From assembly GCF_039621805.1 (NCBI RefSeq), contig NZ_CP155074.1:248001-312000 (forward strand): a stretch of DNA of 64,000 nt. The letters are read 5' to 3'. Below the pieces are notes generated by a model. The model was given only the letters and a program-made list of their open reading frames with translations, did no database searches and was not told the DNA's origin. This DNA is from Paraburkholderia sp. PREW-6R (GTDB lineage Bacteria; Pseudomonadota; Gammaproteobacteria; Burkholderiales; Burkholderiaceae). Position numbers and translations under genes: made by a program. Shown piece after piece: positions 29,905 through 38,577 of the stretch. The stretch's first letter is position 1, and each line of letters opens with the position of its first letter.

Positions 29905-30786
29905 ATGGATCTGATGTCGCTGGCCGACTTCAATGCGGTCGCTCTGCATGGCGGGTTCGGGCCGGCAAGCCGTGCGTTGGCGCGGCCCAAGGCGACGCTG
30001 TCACGGCGCGTCGCAGAGTTGGAGCAGGAGCTGGGCGTGCGGTTGATCGAGCGCGGCTCGCGCCGGCTTCGTCTGACGGAAGAGGGCCTCGTGCTGCACG
30101 AACGCACGCGCGGTTTGATGGCCGAGATTCAGGCGGCGGGGGAAGCGGTCGCGTCACGCGCGCCGCTGCCGCGCGGCCGGTTGCGGATCAGCGCGCCGAT
30201 TGTGTTTGCGCACGTGGTGTTGGGCGCGATCGCCGCGCGATTCGCGCTGGCTTATCCGCAGGTCGAACTGGAAGTGGTCGCGGAAGACCGGCTGGTCGAT
30301 CCCGTCGAAGATGGTTACGACCTCGTGATACGCATCAATCCTTCGCACGACGAGCCACTCGTGGGGCGGCGCATTCTCGGCGACCAGCGGCTGGCCGTTG
30401 CCGCGCCGACCTTGTCGATTCCCAATCAGCCCGCGGGCGCAGCCGCCGGCTCGCCCGTGCCTGCCGTCACGCTGGCAACGGCGACGTCGGCCGCGCCCTG
30501 GCGCGTGCGCTCGCCCGACGGAGCGCTGCGCGTGTACGAGCCGTCGCCGGTGCTGCGCTTTTCATCGCTGCTGATGGTGCGCGACGCGGCTGTGGCGGGT
30601 GTCGGGGCGGCGCTGTTGCCCAGGTTGCTGGTGGAGCAGGATGTGTCGGCGGGCCGGCTCGTTTGCTGGGGCATTGACGACGGGCCGCCGGTGGAAATCT
30701 GGGCGCTTTATCATTCGCGGCGTCTGCTGAGCGCCAAGGTGAGGGCCTTTATGGATCTGTTGCAAACCGTACCAGGGGCGGCGTGA
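29905..30786 (+). CDS. LysR-family transcriptional regulator
   Basis: 293 residues. N-terminal winged helix (about 1-60: SLADFNAVALHGGFGPASRALARPKATLSRRV) and a C-terminal periplasmic-binding-like domain (RGRLRISAPIVFAHVVLGAIAARF onward). The opening and the RPKATLSRR recognition helix are those of the quinone-reductase-associated LysR subgroup. It probably activates the divergent NmrA-like gene. The gap contains CGTTCCA (29844-29850) and TGGAACG (29895-29901), an inverted pair of unknown importance. Confidence 0.92.
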   Translation: MDLMSLADFNAVALHGGFGPASRALARPKATLSRRVAELEQELGVRLIERGSRRLRLTEEGLVLHERTRGLMAEIQAAGEAVASRAPLPRGRLRISAPIVFAHVVLGAIAARFALAYPQVELEVVAEDRLVDPVEDGYDLVIRINPSHDEPLVGRRILGDQRLAVAAPTLSIPNQPAGAAAGSPVPAVTLATATSAAPWRVRSPDGALRVYEPSPVLRFSSLLMVRDAAVAGVGAALLPRLLVEQDVSAGRLVCWGIDDGPPVEIWALYHSRRLLSAKVRAFMDLLQTVPGAA

Positions 30787-30795
30787 GCGTCCTCG

Positions 30796-31482
30796 TCATT
30801 GTTCCGGTACGTGGCCCCTGTCGGTTCGGTCAGATCCGTCCGCGCTGCTCCGGACCGGCCGTCGCACCACCCTCAACTTGCCACTATGGCCGCCGCCGCA
30901 GAAAAACCGCTCGTCGCCATCGGACTCCAAACCCGATACGCCGACGCCTTCCGGCATGTCCAGGCTCTCCTGAACCTTGCCCGTGCGCGGATCGACCCGC
31001 CTTAATTCGCTCTGCTCGTTTTCCCACGTGCCGTGCCACAACTCGCCGTCGACCCAGGTCACGCCTGTCACGAAGCGATTCGACGCGATGGTGCGAAGAA
31101 CCTCGCCCGTATGCGGATCGATCTGCACGATTGTGCGCGCCTGATATTGCCCGACCCAGAGCGTTCCTTCTGCCCACGTGAGCCCGGAGTCGGCGCCGCC
31201 GCCTGGCGCTGGAATCGTTGCGAGTATCGCGCCGGTTTGCGGGTCGATCTTCAGGATACGGTCTTCGGCGATCTGGAACAGGTGCTGGCCGTCGAACGCG
31301 GTGCCGGCATGCGCGGCGATGTCGAGCGAGCGCAGCGTCTTGCCGTTGGCCGGGTCCAGTTCGGTGAGACGGTCGCCGCCCGCGAGCCACACATGCCGAC
31401 CGTCGTACGTGACGCCGTGAACTTTCTCAATGCCCTCGAAGGGTCCGTATTCGTTGATGATTTCCGCTGCTGACCGGTTCAT
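30796..31482 (-). CDS. Beta-propeller protein (PQQ-like / glutaminyl cyclotransferase-like repeats)
   Basis: 228 residues from MNRSAAEIINEYGPFEG, start supported by GAGG eight bases upstream. It consists of repeated units of the type LDPANGKTLRSLD, IDPQTGAILATIP, IDPHTGEVLRTIA and VDPRTGKVQESLD, i.e. blades of a propeller. No signal peptide, so probably cytosolic. The family is similar to the plant-type glutamine cyclotransferase repeat but lacks visible catalytic support. It lies 45 bp downstream of a winged-helix regulator gene on the same strand. Confidence 0.8.
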   Translation of the reverse strand: MNRSAAEIINEYGPFEGIEKVHGVTYDGRHVWLAGGDRLTELDPANGKTLRSLDIAAHAGTAFDGQHLFQIAEDRILKIDPQTGAILATIPAPGGGADSGLTWAEGTLWVGQYQARTIVQIDPHTGEVLRTIASNRFVTGVTWVDGELWHGTWENEQSELRRVDPRTGKVQESLDMPEGVGVSGLESDGDERFFCGGGHSGKLRVVRRPVRSSADGSDRTDRGHVPEQ

Positions 31483-31526
31483 GGCGCGTTCCTCGCTGAC
31501 TGGGGTGGACAATTCGTGATGTCATC

Positions 31527-32753
31527 CTAATCAATCGGTAACGACGCGGGGAGTAACAAGGTCGTCGTGAAACCCGGCATGGGCGGCGCCATCCATCGGC
31601 GTGCGCGGCCGCAACCTACTGATTGCACCTTGCGCGCCGCCAGCAGCGAGTCGAGTGCGCGCTGCACGGTGCGCTGGCTCGTGTCGAGCGCCAATGCGAG
31701 CGCCGAACTCGACCACGACTCACCGTCCGCGAGCAGCGCGAGCACAGCGGCGTGCCGGTCGTCGACGAGGCGCGCGAGCACGGCCACATCGCGCGCGCGA
31801 TGCGGCACGAGCGTGAAGCCTTGCTGCGTCGCGTTTATCCCGGCAACGCTCTTGAGCGCCTTGCGCAGCCTGCCCATTTCGACGCGCAGCCGCGCCCGGT
31901 GTGATTCGTCTGCGAGCTTCACCCTGAATGCCCGCGCGACGAGCGCGGTGCGCGACACGTCCAGAGGCCACGCCTCGGCCAGCGCGCGAACGAGCGTGAA
32001 CAGAATAGGGCGGCGCGCAAGCGAGATCGTGTGGCCGTTTACGTACACGACATGCCGGCACGCATCGACCACCAGGGTCGCCGAGGCGAGCAGCGCCTCG
32101 ACCGCATCGAGCCGCAGCGGCCGCTCTTCGCCACGCGTGATCAGTCGGGCGGCCGGCGTCTGCAACACGGCCAACGCGCTGTCGATCTCCGCAGTCAGCG
32201 CAGGGATGCGCGCGAGGTGCGCCGCATGCGACGCACGCGCGAGCGCTTCGCGGGCGGCCTGGCTGTGCAGCCGCCGCATCGCGATGCCGGCGACGGCCAG
32301 CTCATAGGCCGCGCGGGAAGCAGGCGGGAAGAAGGTGGGGTCGAGCGCCGCGAGCGCGTGCGCGGCTTCGTCGATCCGGCCGATCAGCAGCAGGCGACGC
32401 ACTTCGAGATGGCGCGCATGAGCGGCATTGACGCGATCGCCGTGCGCTTCGAGCGTGGCGCGTGCCGAGTCGAGCGCTTTGGTGGGCCAGCTCAGATCGC
32501 GTGAGACGAGTGCGATCTCGGCCTCGGCGACGACGCAGCGCGCCCGGGCCACCGGCTCCTTCGGACCAAATGCGCGGGCCGCGCGCTGCACCAGCGCTTT
32601 TGCGCGCGCCAGGTCGCCGAGCTGCGCCATCGCGATGCCGCGCAACGCGAGCGCGGGGGCGTCGTCGCGCAACGCAACGCGGTTCAGTGCGCCAAGAGGG
32701 TCGCCCGCGGCAAGCGCATGCGCCGCAGCCGTGACTAGCGAATCCACGGCCAT
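31527..32753 (-). CDS. Winged-helix transcriptional regulator with helical-repeat N-terminus
   Basis: 408 residues. The N-terminal half is an Ala-rich helical repeat, TPR-like by pattern (ALRGIAMAQLGDLARAKALVQRA and similar). Residues about 225-320 resemble an OmpR/SARP-like winged helix (DACRHVVYVNGHTISLARRPILFTLVRAL), and a second helix-turn-helix near the C-terminus reads SSSALALALDTSQRTVQRAL. It is transcribed just before the propeller gene, so the two probably work together. Not a classical family; function inferred from the HTH segments. Confidence 0.75.
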   Translation of the reverse strand: MAVDSLVTAAAHALAAGDPLGALNRVALRDDAPALALRGIAMAQLGDLARAKALVQRAARAFGPKEPVARARCVVAEAEIALVSRDLSWPTKALDSARATLEAHGDRVNAAHARHLEVRRLLLIGRIDEAAHALAALDPTFFPPASRAAYELAVAGIAMRRLHSQAAREALARASHAAHLARIPALTAEIDSALAVLQTPAARLITRGEERPLRLDAVEALLASATLVVDACRHVVYVNGHTISLARRPILFTLVRALAEAWPLDVSRTALVARAFRVKLADESHRARLRVEMGRLRKALKSVAGINATQQGFTLVPHRARDVAVLARLVDDRHAAVLALLADGESWSSSALALALDTSQRTVQRALDSLLAARKVQSVGCGRARRWMAPPMPGFTTTLLLPASLPID

Positions 32754-33005
32754 CCGAATCCCGTCACACCTGTCACTCCCTACCGTCGAATACCCGGGGC
32801 TAATCTATCACGACGCACTGCCTGCGCTTCGCGTCGTCGGACCGACCGCGGCGCGCTGATCGCGCCGGCTCCGCGGTCAGCAGGTCGGCGCGCGCACTGC
32901 TATTCCATCTGACATATTTTTTCAGACGCAGGGTCGGCATAATGGGCGGACTTTTTTTAGGCCGTCCTTACTGGCAAGCCGCTTACCTGCTCTGGAGAAA
33001 CTGAA

Positions 33006-34112
33006 CTGAACCGCGTCGCAAAACTCTTCAAGCCCCGTGTTGCACGGGAACCGGTTCACTTCACGTCTGCCGTCTCGCGCCGTTGCCTACGCTGGTGTGC
33101 GCATGGCGGCAGCGTCGTCATGCTGCTATGGATGCAAGGTGCGATTGCGGCTGGAGATACCGGCACCGTCGCGTTGTACGGTGTGATCGACACCAGCCTG
33201 GAAGTCACTGATCCGGGTTCGGGCTGGACGCCGCGCGTCGACTCCGGCGCCTATCGCGGCTCGCGCATCGGGCTGCGCGGCGCCGAGCCGCTGGGCAATG
33301 GCACGGACCTGATCTTCACACTGGAAAACGGCTTCAGTTCCGCCGACGGATCGCTGCAAACCGCCGGCGTGCTGTTCAATCGTCAGGCGTGGGTCGGCGC
33401 GCGTGGTGGGTGGGGCGAACTGCGCATGGGCCGCCAATATTCGCCGATCTATATTCCGTTCAAGGGCGATCTCGACGCGTTCGGCGCGGGCACCATCGCA
33501 TCCGGCCTGAACAACCTGTCGAAAATCACGCCTTATGCGAGCAACGCGATCGCGTACCTGTCGCCGCTCGTCGGCGGTTTCGACGCGACCTTGATGGTTG
33601 CCACGCGCGATCCGTCGGAGCACGACGGCAATGGGCTCGACGGCTACTACCTGACTGCCGCGTACCGTTTCGATCAGTTCAAGTTGCTCTACGCGCGCCA
33701 GCAGACGCATGGTGCGGGGGCGTTGCGTGCGAATCTCGGTGGCGTGAACTACGCTTTTGGCAAGCTGCACCTATGGCTGGCCTTCTTCAATGGCGACGGC
33801 GGCACGCCGCTCTACCACGGCGCGGGCGGCTCGGTATCGGCGCAATACAGCTTCTCCACGGTGGCACGGGCGTCGCTCGGCTATACGCGCGTTCATGATT
33901 ACACCGGCACCGGCGCCAATGCCGACCAGTTCAGCGCGTCGTTCGAGTACAACCTGTCGCGCACGTTGCTGCTCTACTTCAGCGCGGCCTATCTGGCCAA
34001 CCACGACGACGCCAGCTTCACGCTGCGCGGTGTCAACGTCACAGGCTTGCCAGTGGCTTATGCGGGCGCGCCGGTCAAAGGCGTGCAGCTGGGTGTGGTG
34101 CGACGGTTCTAG
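33006..34112 (+). CDS. Gram-negative porin, apparent CTG start
   Basis: 368 residues if begun at CTG 33006. The frame is open from 32961 but contains no ATG, GTG or TTG before ATG 33120; from there the signal peptide would be only about 12 residues. GGAG at 32994-32997 lies eight bases before CTG 33006, giving (M)NRVAKLFKPR and a 48-residue signal sequence ending AIAAG. The mature part is a classical Burkholderia trimeric porin: VALYGVIDTSLEV, GSRIGLRGAEPLGNG, L3-loop DAFGAGTIASGLNNL and a C-terminal Phe (GVVRRF). Outer membrane, general solute diffusion. Monocistronic. Confidence 0.88.
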   Translation: MNRVAKLFKPRVAREPVHFTSAVSRRCLRWCAHGGSVVMLLWMQGAIAAGDTGTVALYGVIDTSLEVTDPGSGWTPRVDSGAYRGSRIGLRGAEPLGNGTDLIFTLENGFSSADGSLQTAGVLFNRQAWVGARGGWGELRMGRQYSPIYIPFKGDLDAFGAGTIASGLNNLSKITPYASNAIAYLSPLVGGFDATLMVATRDPSEHDGNGLDGYYLTAAYRFDQFKLLYARQQTHGAGALRANLGGVNYAFGKLHLWLAFFNGDGGTPLYHGAGGSVSAQYSFSTVARASLGYTRVHDYTGTGANADQFSASFEYNLSRTLLLYFSAAYLANHDDASFTLRGVNVTGLPVAYAGAPVKGVQLGVVRRF

Positions 34113-34402
34113 CGGTTTCGTCAGAGACGGACCGGCGCCTGTCGCTGCATGTTTCTGATGCGATCTGTAATGAAGCGCATTTCGTCATACGAATGGAGAG
34201 TTGGTCTCTTTTATTTGTTAGGCCTTTACGCCAACCGGTTCTCATTCATGCGCTTTCATGACTTGTGTAAAGCGCGTCAAATTGCGTTTTAAAAGATAAT
34301 TTGCTCTACTGCACTAGTGCAATTTAATCACCTTCGGCATTATCACTTTTGGGAAATAGCTATCGATTAATAGGAAATGGCGGGAACGCCGCGCGTACTC
34401 GC

Positions 34403-34430
34403 AAAAAAAAAGCCGACACAACGTGTCGGC
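34403..34430 (-). terminator. Rho-independent terminator (minus strand)
   Basis: GCCGACAC, loop of 3, GTGTCGGC on the minus strand, followed by nine T. No protein gene on this strand ends here, so it must end a non-coding transcript or a long untranslated region. Confidence 0.9.
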
Positions 34431-34587
34431 CTTAAAGACTCTGGCGTCCGAGAAAATGCTTGCCAGAACCTGAGAGACGGTGGAAACGGAGCCTAATCCA
34501 AAGGGGCGGCCTCTTAATGGCGGCAAAGCGCGAAAACTCCCGCTTCGCATGCACCGAGACATACGTACTTAAAAGTATTTCGATTCC
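34403..34587 (-). ncRNA. Candidate small RNA, about 185 nt
   Basis: Bounded by an orphan rho-independent terminator at its 3' end and, on the same strand, by TAATAT at 34594-34599, a reasonable -10 element (the -35 is weak). The candidate contains a short 5' hairpin (TACTTTTAAGTA) and several G/C-rich segments. It fits no RNA family I can recognise; glycine and TPP riboswitches and 6S RNA were considered and rejected. Confidence 0.35.
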
Positions 34588-34917
34588 CGGCAGATATTAA
34601 ACCAGAAATTCTTGAAAAAGATAGGGTATCGACCGAATCGGCGTTGGATTTTTCAGAACCGTTTGAAACGGAGTGCGCATTCAGGTCGTTGAATTCCCTG
34701 TTTCAGTCCATTTCATCAAGACACCGTGCGGACAGTCCGATGGCGAGCCGCCGCGTCAGCCAGATGCGAACCGGAGATCGTCCGAGCGTGACCCTGAGCG
34801 GCCAATCCGGCCGTACAGAGTGGGATTGCTCAGTCCCGTGTCCGGCGGTGCGACGTCAGGCACACGCGAGGAGACGCGGCTATGCTAGCGGTTCGGTCCA
34901 TTTATGAGGAGCAAGCG

Positions 34918-35625
34918 ATGAAACACACACAGGGTTCGATGATTACGTTCAGCCGCCCGGACGGGCAGCAGGCTCAGGGCTACCTCGCCACGCCGGCGAA
35001 ACCGGAAGGCGCGCCGGCGGTCGTCGTAATTCAGGAGTGGTGGGGAGTGAATGACCAGATTCGCGGCGTGGCGGACCGCTATGCGCAAGCCGGCTACGTC
35101 GCGCTGGTGCCTGATCTGTATCGCGGCAAGGCAACCGTGGAAGAGGCCGAAGCCAAGCATCTGATGGACGAACTCGATTTTGCCGACGCCGCCACGCAAG
35201 ATGTTCGCGGCGCGGTGCTGCATTTGAAGCAGCAAGCGGCCAACGTGGGCGTGACCGGCTATTGCATGGGCGGCGCGCTTACGCTGCTCGCGCTGTGCAA
35301 TGTGCCCGAGGCGTCGGCGGGCGCGGTGTTCTACGGCTTTCCGCCGCTCGACTACGTCGACGCGTCGAAGATCAAGGTGCCGGTGCTCGGTCACTGGGCG
35401 ACGCAGGATGAATTTTTCGCGCTGGAAACGGTGAGCGCGCTCGAGAAGAAGTTGCAGGACGCGAACGTGAACGTGGAGTTTCACCGCTACCTCGCTCACC
35501 ATGCGTTTGCTAACGAGACGGCGGTGGGACCGGGCCGCATCGCTCAAACGCAATACGACCCGGTGTGGGCACAGCAGGCCTGGGACCGTACGCTGACGTT
35601 TTTCGGCCGCACGTTGTGGAAGTAA
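34918..35625 (+). CDS. Dienelactone hydrolase family protein
   Basis: 235 residues from MKHTQGSMITFSR; AGGAG precedes the ATG. The Cys-Asp-His triad of dienelactone hydrolases is complete: C116 (VTGYCMGGA), D164 (ATQDEFF) and H195 (YLAHHAF). The family hydrolyses dienelactones in chlorocatechol breakdown, but many members act on other lactones or esters. No chlorocatechol genes are nearby, so a generic carboxymethylenebutenolidase-like role is all that can be said. Cytosolic; convergent with the SDR gene 30 bp away. Confidence 0.93.
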   Translation: MKHTQGSMITFSRPDGQQAQGYLATPAKPEGAPAVVVIQEWWGVNDQIRGVADRYAQAGYVALVPDLYRGKATVEEAEAKHLMDELDFADAATQDVRGAVLHLKQQAANVGVTGYCMGGALTLLALCNVPEASAGAVFYGFPPLDYVDASKIKVPVLGHWATQDEFFALETVSALEKKLQDANVNVEFHRYLAHHAFANETAVGPGRIAQTQYDPVWAQQAWDRTLTFFGRTLWK

Positions 35626-35654
35626 TGGCCTTCCACGCGCATGGCGTGGATTGC

Positions 35655-36401
35655 TCAGAGCTTCGAACCGCCGTCCACGTGAAGTGTCTCGCCCGTGATC
35701 CAGCGGGCGGCTTCTGAAGCGAGAAAGGCGACCGCGCCGCCAATGTCGTCCGGCTGCGCCACGCGTTTCAATGCCTGCATGCCGAGCGTGACCGCGCGCC
35801 CCGCATCGGTTTTCGTGAAGTTCGACATGTCGGTTTCGACGACGCCGGGCGCAACGGCATTCACCCGGATGCCGCGCTCACCCAACGCGGACGCGAAGTG
35901 CTTCACGAGCGTATCCACCGCGCCCTTCGTGGCCGCATAAGCCGGTAGCGTGCCGACGGCGGCGCGCGCCGCGAGCGACGACAGCAGGATCACGCTGCTG
36001 CCCTTGCACATGACCGGCAACAGTTGCTGGACGAGGAAATAGGGCGCACGGACATTCACGGCGAACAGGTCGTCGAAATCCTTGACCGTCGTTTCTTCGA
36101 TACTGGCTGCTTTCGATATGCCCGCGTTCGCCACCAGAATATCCAGCCGATGTCCGACCACGTCGCGTACCTGCCTCGCCAGTGCATGCGGACCTTCGGC
36201 GTCGCGCAGATTGGCCGCGACTTTCTGCGCATTGCCACCTGCCGCGCGAATCTCCGCGACGACGGCGTCTGCCGCCTGCTCGCCGCTGCTGTAGTGAACC
36301 AGCACCTGTGCGCCTTCTCTGGCAAGCGCAAGCGCCGTGGCTCGGCCGATACCGCGTGATGCGCCGGTTACGAGCGCGGTCTTTCCGGTGAGGCTGTTCA
36401 T
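35655..36401 (-). CDS. SDR-family oxidoreductase
   Basis: 248 residues from MNSLTGKTALVTGASRG; AAGGAG lies upstream, and the frame open to 36581 is rejected. Classical SDR: TGASRGIG coenzyme motif (residues 13-20), NAGIS, catalytic Ser in LLSSLAA, YAATK (Tyr-Lys pair) and the C-terminal GETLHVDGGSKL typical of 3-oxoacyl-ACP-reductase-like members. The coenzyme is probably NADP(H). Divergent from a LysR regulator that likely controls it. Confidence 0.93.
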   Translation of the reverse strand: MNSLTGKTALVTGASRGIGRATALALAREGAQVLVHYSSGEQAADAVVAEIRAAGGNAQKVAANLRDAEGPHALARQVRDVVGHRLDILVANAGISKAASIEETTVKDFDDLFAVNVRAPYFLVQQLLPVMCKGSSVILLSSLAARAAVGTLPAYAATKGAVDTLVKHFASALGERGIRVNAVAPGVVETDMSNFTKTDAGRAVTLGMQALKRVAQPDDIGGAVAFLASEAARWITGETLHVDGGSKL

Positions 36402-36721
36402 GGCAAGACTCCTTATGAATGCAATGCGATCCGCCGCCGCGCTCACGCGCTTTCGCGTCGGCACGTTTTGGTGTGTGTCGCGGGCGGCGTCTTTCGAACT
36501 GGTCTGCTCGTCATGTCCGGTGCCTTTGCGATATGAGCCGGTGCTCGCGAGCGGGGGAAGACGGTTCGCTAGTGCCTGCAAAAAGCGCGTTGCTGCCGCC
36601 GTCTAAGGCCAATGTAGAGTAACCTTGCGCGCGGGAAAAAGACTTTGTAGGCTGGCAGGTATGCCTCCAGAGCATACCTGGAGCGGATTGAAGTGCGGCG
36701 GCCCCGCATCGAGAAGGGACT
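36402..36721. other. Divergent promoter region with LysR-type dyad
   Basis: 320 bp between the SDR and LysR genes. No gene. A long perfect inverted repeat lies near the LysR start (36656-36683). Confidence 0.55.
36656..36683. promoter_or_regulatory. LysR-type operator, two overlapping dyads
   Basis: CAGGTATGC (36656-36664) and GCATACCTG (36672-36680) form perfect 9-bp arms around CTCCAGA, with the T-N11-A form bound by LysR proteins. CTCCAG (36665-36670) and CTGGAG (36678-36683) form a second, overlapping dyad. About 40 bp upstream of the LysR start. Confidence 0.7.
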
Positions 36722-37606
36722 ATGGAGCTTCGTCACTTGCGGTATTTCATAGCCGTCGCCGAGTCGGGCAGTTTGACCGTGGCAGCCGAACGCCGGCTGC
36801 ACACGTCGCAGCCCTCGCTGAGCCGCCAGATACGCGATCTCGAAGATGAGGTCGGCGCCGAACTGTTCAGCCGCAGCGCGCGCGGTGTGGAACTTACCGT
36901 GGCCGGCAAGGCGTTCCTCGACCATGCACGCCTCGCGCTGTCGCAGGTGGATGCCGCGACCGAGGCCGCGCGCCGCGCCGCGCGGCCGGCTAGGCAGGTG
37001 TTCGCGCTGGGCTTTCTGACCGGCCAGGAAATGACATGGTTACCGCGCGCGATGCAGGTGTTGCGCGATGAGTTACCCAATATCGATGTGACCATATCGA
37101 GCCACTATTCCCCCGATCTCGCCGACGCGCTCGCACGCGGCAAGCTCGATCTGGCGTTTTTGCGCGCCGAACCCGGTTTCGATCTCGACTATCGCGTGGT
37201 GAGCCGTGAAAAACTGCTCGTGCTGATGCCGAGCGACCACCCGCTCACCGAACGCGCGTCCATCCGGCCCGAAGATCTCGCGGGCGAGACTTTCGTCATG
37301 GCGTCGAACAAGGCGCGCGTGCTGCACGAGGTGATCGACCGGTATCTGCACGACAACGGGGTGACGGTCGCGCCGGCGCATGGCGTCGACAATCTGGCGA
37401 TGGCCATGTCGCTCGTGGCGTCCACGCGGGGTCTCGCGTTGATGCCGGAGTACGCGAACAATCTGCTGCCGTGGTCGGTGGTGAGCCGGCCGCTCGATGG
37501 CGACGCGCCGACTGTCGATCTGGTGATGGGCTATAGCCGCTCGAACACGTCGCCAGTGCTCAAGCTGTTCTTGTCCCGCGCCGAGGAACTGACGGCATCG
37601 CGCTGA
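36722..37606 (+). CDS. LysR-family transcriptional regulator
   Basis: 294 residues. MELRHLRYFIAVAESGSL and HTSQPSLSRQIRDLEDEVG form the winged helix of the CatR/BenM-like LysR group; the C-terminal domain (about 90-290) binds the effector. Many relatives respond to aromatic or dicarboxylic acids (inference). Divergent from the SDR gene, with a strong LysR dyad in the gap; autoregulation plus SDR control is likely. Confidence 0.93.
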   Translation: MELRHLRYFIAVAESGSLTVAAERRLHTSQPSLSRQIRDLEDEVGAELFSRSARGVELTVAGKAFLDHARLALSQVDAATEAARRAARPARQVFALGFLTGQEMTWLPRAMQVLRDELPNIDVTISSHYSPDLADALARGKLDLAFLRAEPGFDLDYRVVSREKLLVLMPSDHPLTERASIRPEDLAGETFVMASNKARVLHEVIDRYLHDNGVTVAPAHGVDNLAMAMSLVASTRGLALMPEYANNLLPWSVVSRPLDGDAPTVDLVMGYSRSNTSPVLKLFLSRAEELTASR

Positions 37607-37691
37607 TCCGGGCGAACGCGGCCGCATGAGACGGGCGCGTTCGCGCCAGCACAGAGGTGAACACCCTGAACGCGCCGGTGCGGCGCACGGA

Positions 37692-38339
37692 TCAGTTGCC
37701 GAACAACGAGATTTGCGTGCCGCGCATCGATTCAGCGCGCTCGGCTTTCGCGCTGCGGCCGGATGTCGGCGCGACCTTCGCTTGTGCGTTTGCTTTTTCC
37801 AACGGTTGCGCCGCAAGGCCGGGGCTTTCCGCTGCCGTCTGCAGCGAAGCTTGCCCCGCTTCGAGCGACAACAGCAGCATCTTGTTGGCGAGGCCGCCGG
37901 CAAACCCCGTCAGCTCCCCAGATGCGCCAATCACGCGATGGCATGGCGCAACGATCGAGATGGGATTTCTGCCGTTCGCCGCGCCGACCGCGCGCACTGC
38001 ATTCAGGTTGCCGATCTGCCGTGCGATCTCCGAATAGCTGCGTGTCTGGCCGAATGGGATCGTGAGCAGCGCGGCCCACACCTTCTTCTGAAAAGCCGTA
38101 CCTTCGAAGTCGAGTGCGAGGTCAAATGTTTGACGCTCGCCAGCAAAATACTCGTGGAGTTGCCGCGCGGTGTCGAGCAGCACCGGGCGCTCATTCGCCT
38201 CGACCATGGTGCCGAGCCGCACGCGGTTCGGTTTGTCGTTCTCCCAGAGAACCGCCGCGAGCCGGTCACCTCTGGCAACGAGCTTCAACTGGCCGACCGG
38301 CGAATCCATCAGTGTGTATGCGTATGTCACGGTGATCAT
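37692..38339 (-). CDS. ogt: Methylated-DNA--protein-cysteine methyltransferase
   Basis: 215 residues. The suicide repair protein removes O6-alkyl groups from guanine. The active-site motif APCHRVIG is at 131-138 with acceptor C133, preceded by the helix-turn-helix SYSEIARQIGN and the Asn hinge. The catalytic core ends near residue 165, the usual length; a further 50 residues rich in Ala, Lys and Glu (QASLQTAAESPGLAAQ onward) look unstructured and are not part of the usual family. Convergent with the LysR gene, divergent from the LRR-kinase gene. Confidence 0.93.
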   Translation of the reverse strand: MITVTYAYTLMDSPVGQLKLVARGDRLAAVLWENDKPNRVRLGTMVEANERPVLLDTARQLHEYFAGERQTFDLALDFEGTAFQKKVWAALLTIPFGQTRSYSEIARQIGNLNAVRAVGAANGRNPISIVAPCHRVIGASGELTGFAGGLANKMLLLSLEAGQASLQTAAESPGLAAQPLEKANAQAKVAPTSGRSAKAERAESMRGTQISLFGN

Positions 38340-38577
38340 GTGTGGCTGGCTGGTGGCGAATCATCACTGTAGCCCATTTGCATTTTTCATTCGACGATCG
38401 GTCGGCGCAGGGCGGATGGCGGCGTGTCCCACCCATCGCGATCCGTCTTCGACGCGCGCGCGTTCACGAACCAGCGAGCGCGCAAAATTGGACGGGGATC
38501 GGCAATCGCGCCTTGTCTCAGTAAAATCGGATTCTCGGTACGACACGCACCGGCAACCGGACATCTCCTTCACGACT

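Larger units (their letters stand above)
34113..34917. other. Long intergenic region with a small-RNA candidate
   Basis: About 800 bp without a supportable protein gene. The stretch 34200-34400 is AT-rich. A minus-strand terminator and possible promoter define an RNA candidate (34403-34587). Open frames at 34314-34562 and 34644-34907 cross the terminator or lack coding character. Confidence 0.5.

Noticed and set aside
34314..34562. 82-residue minus-strand frame
   Set aside because: It runs through a rho-independent terminator and lacks a ribosome-binding site.
34403..34587. Glycine or TPP riboswitch, or 6S RNA, for the minus-strand RNA candidate
   Set aside because: CTCTCAGG and CCTGAGAGACGG resemble parts of glycine and TPP aptamers, but the other conserved elements are missing; the ends do not pair as in 6S RNA; no downstream gene to regulate.
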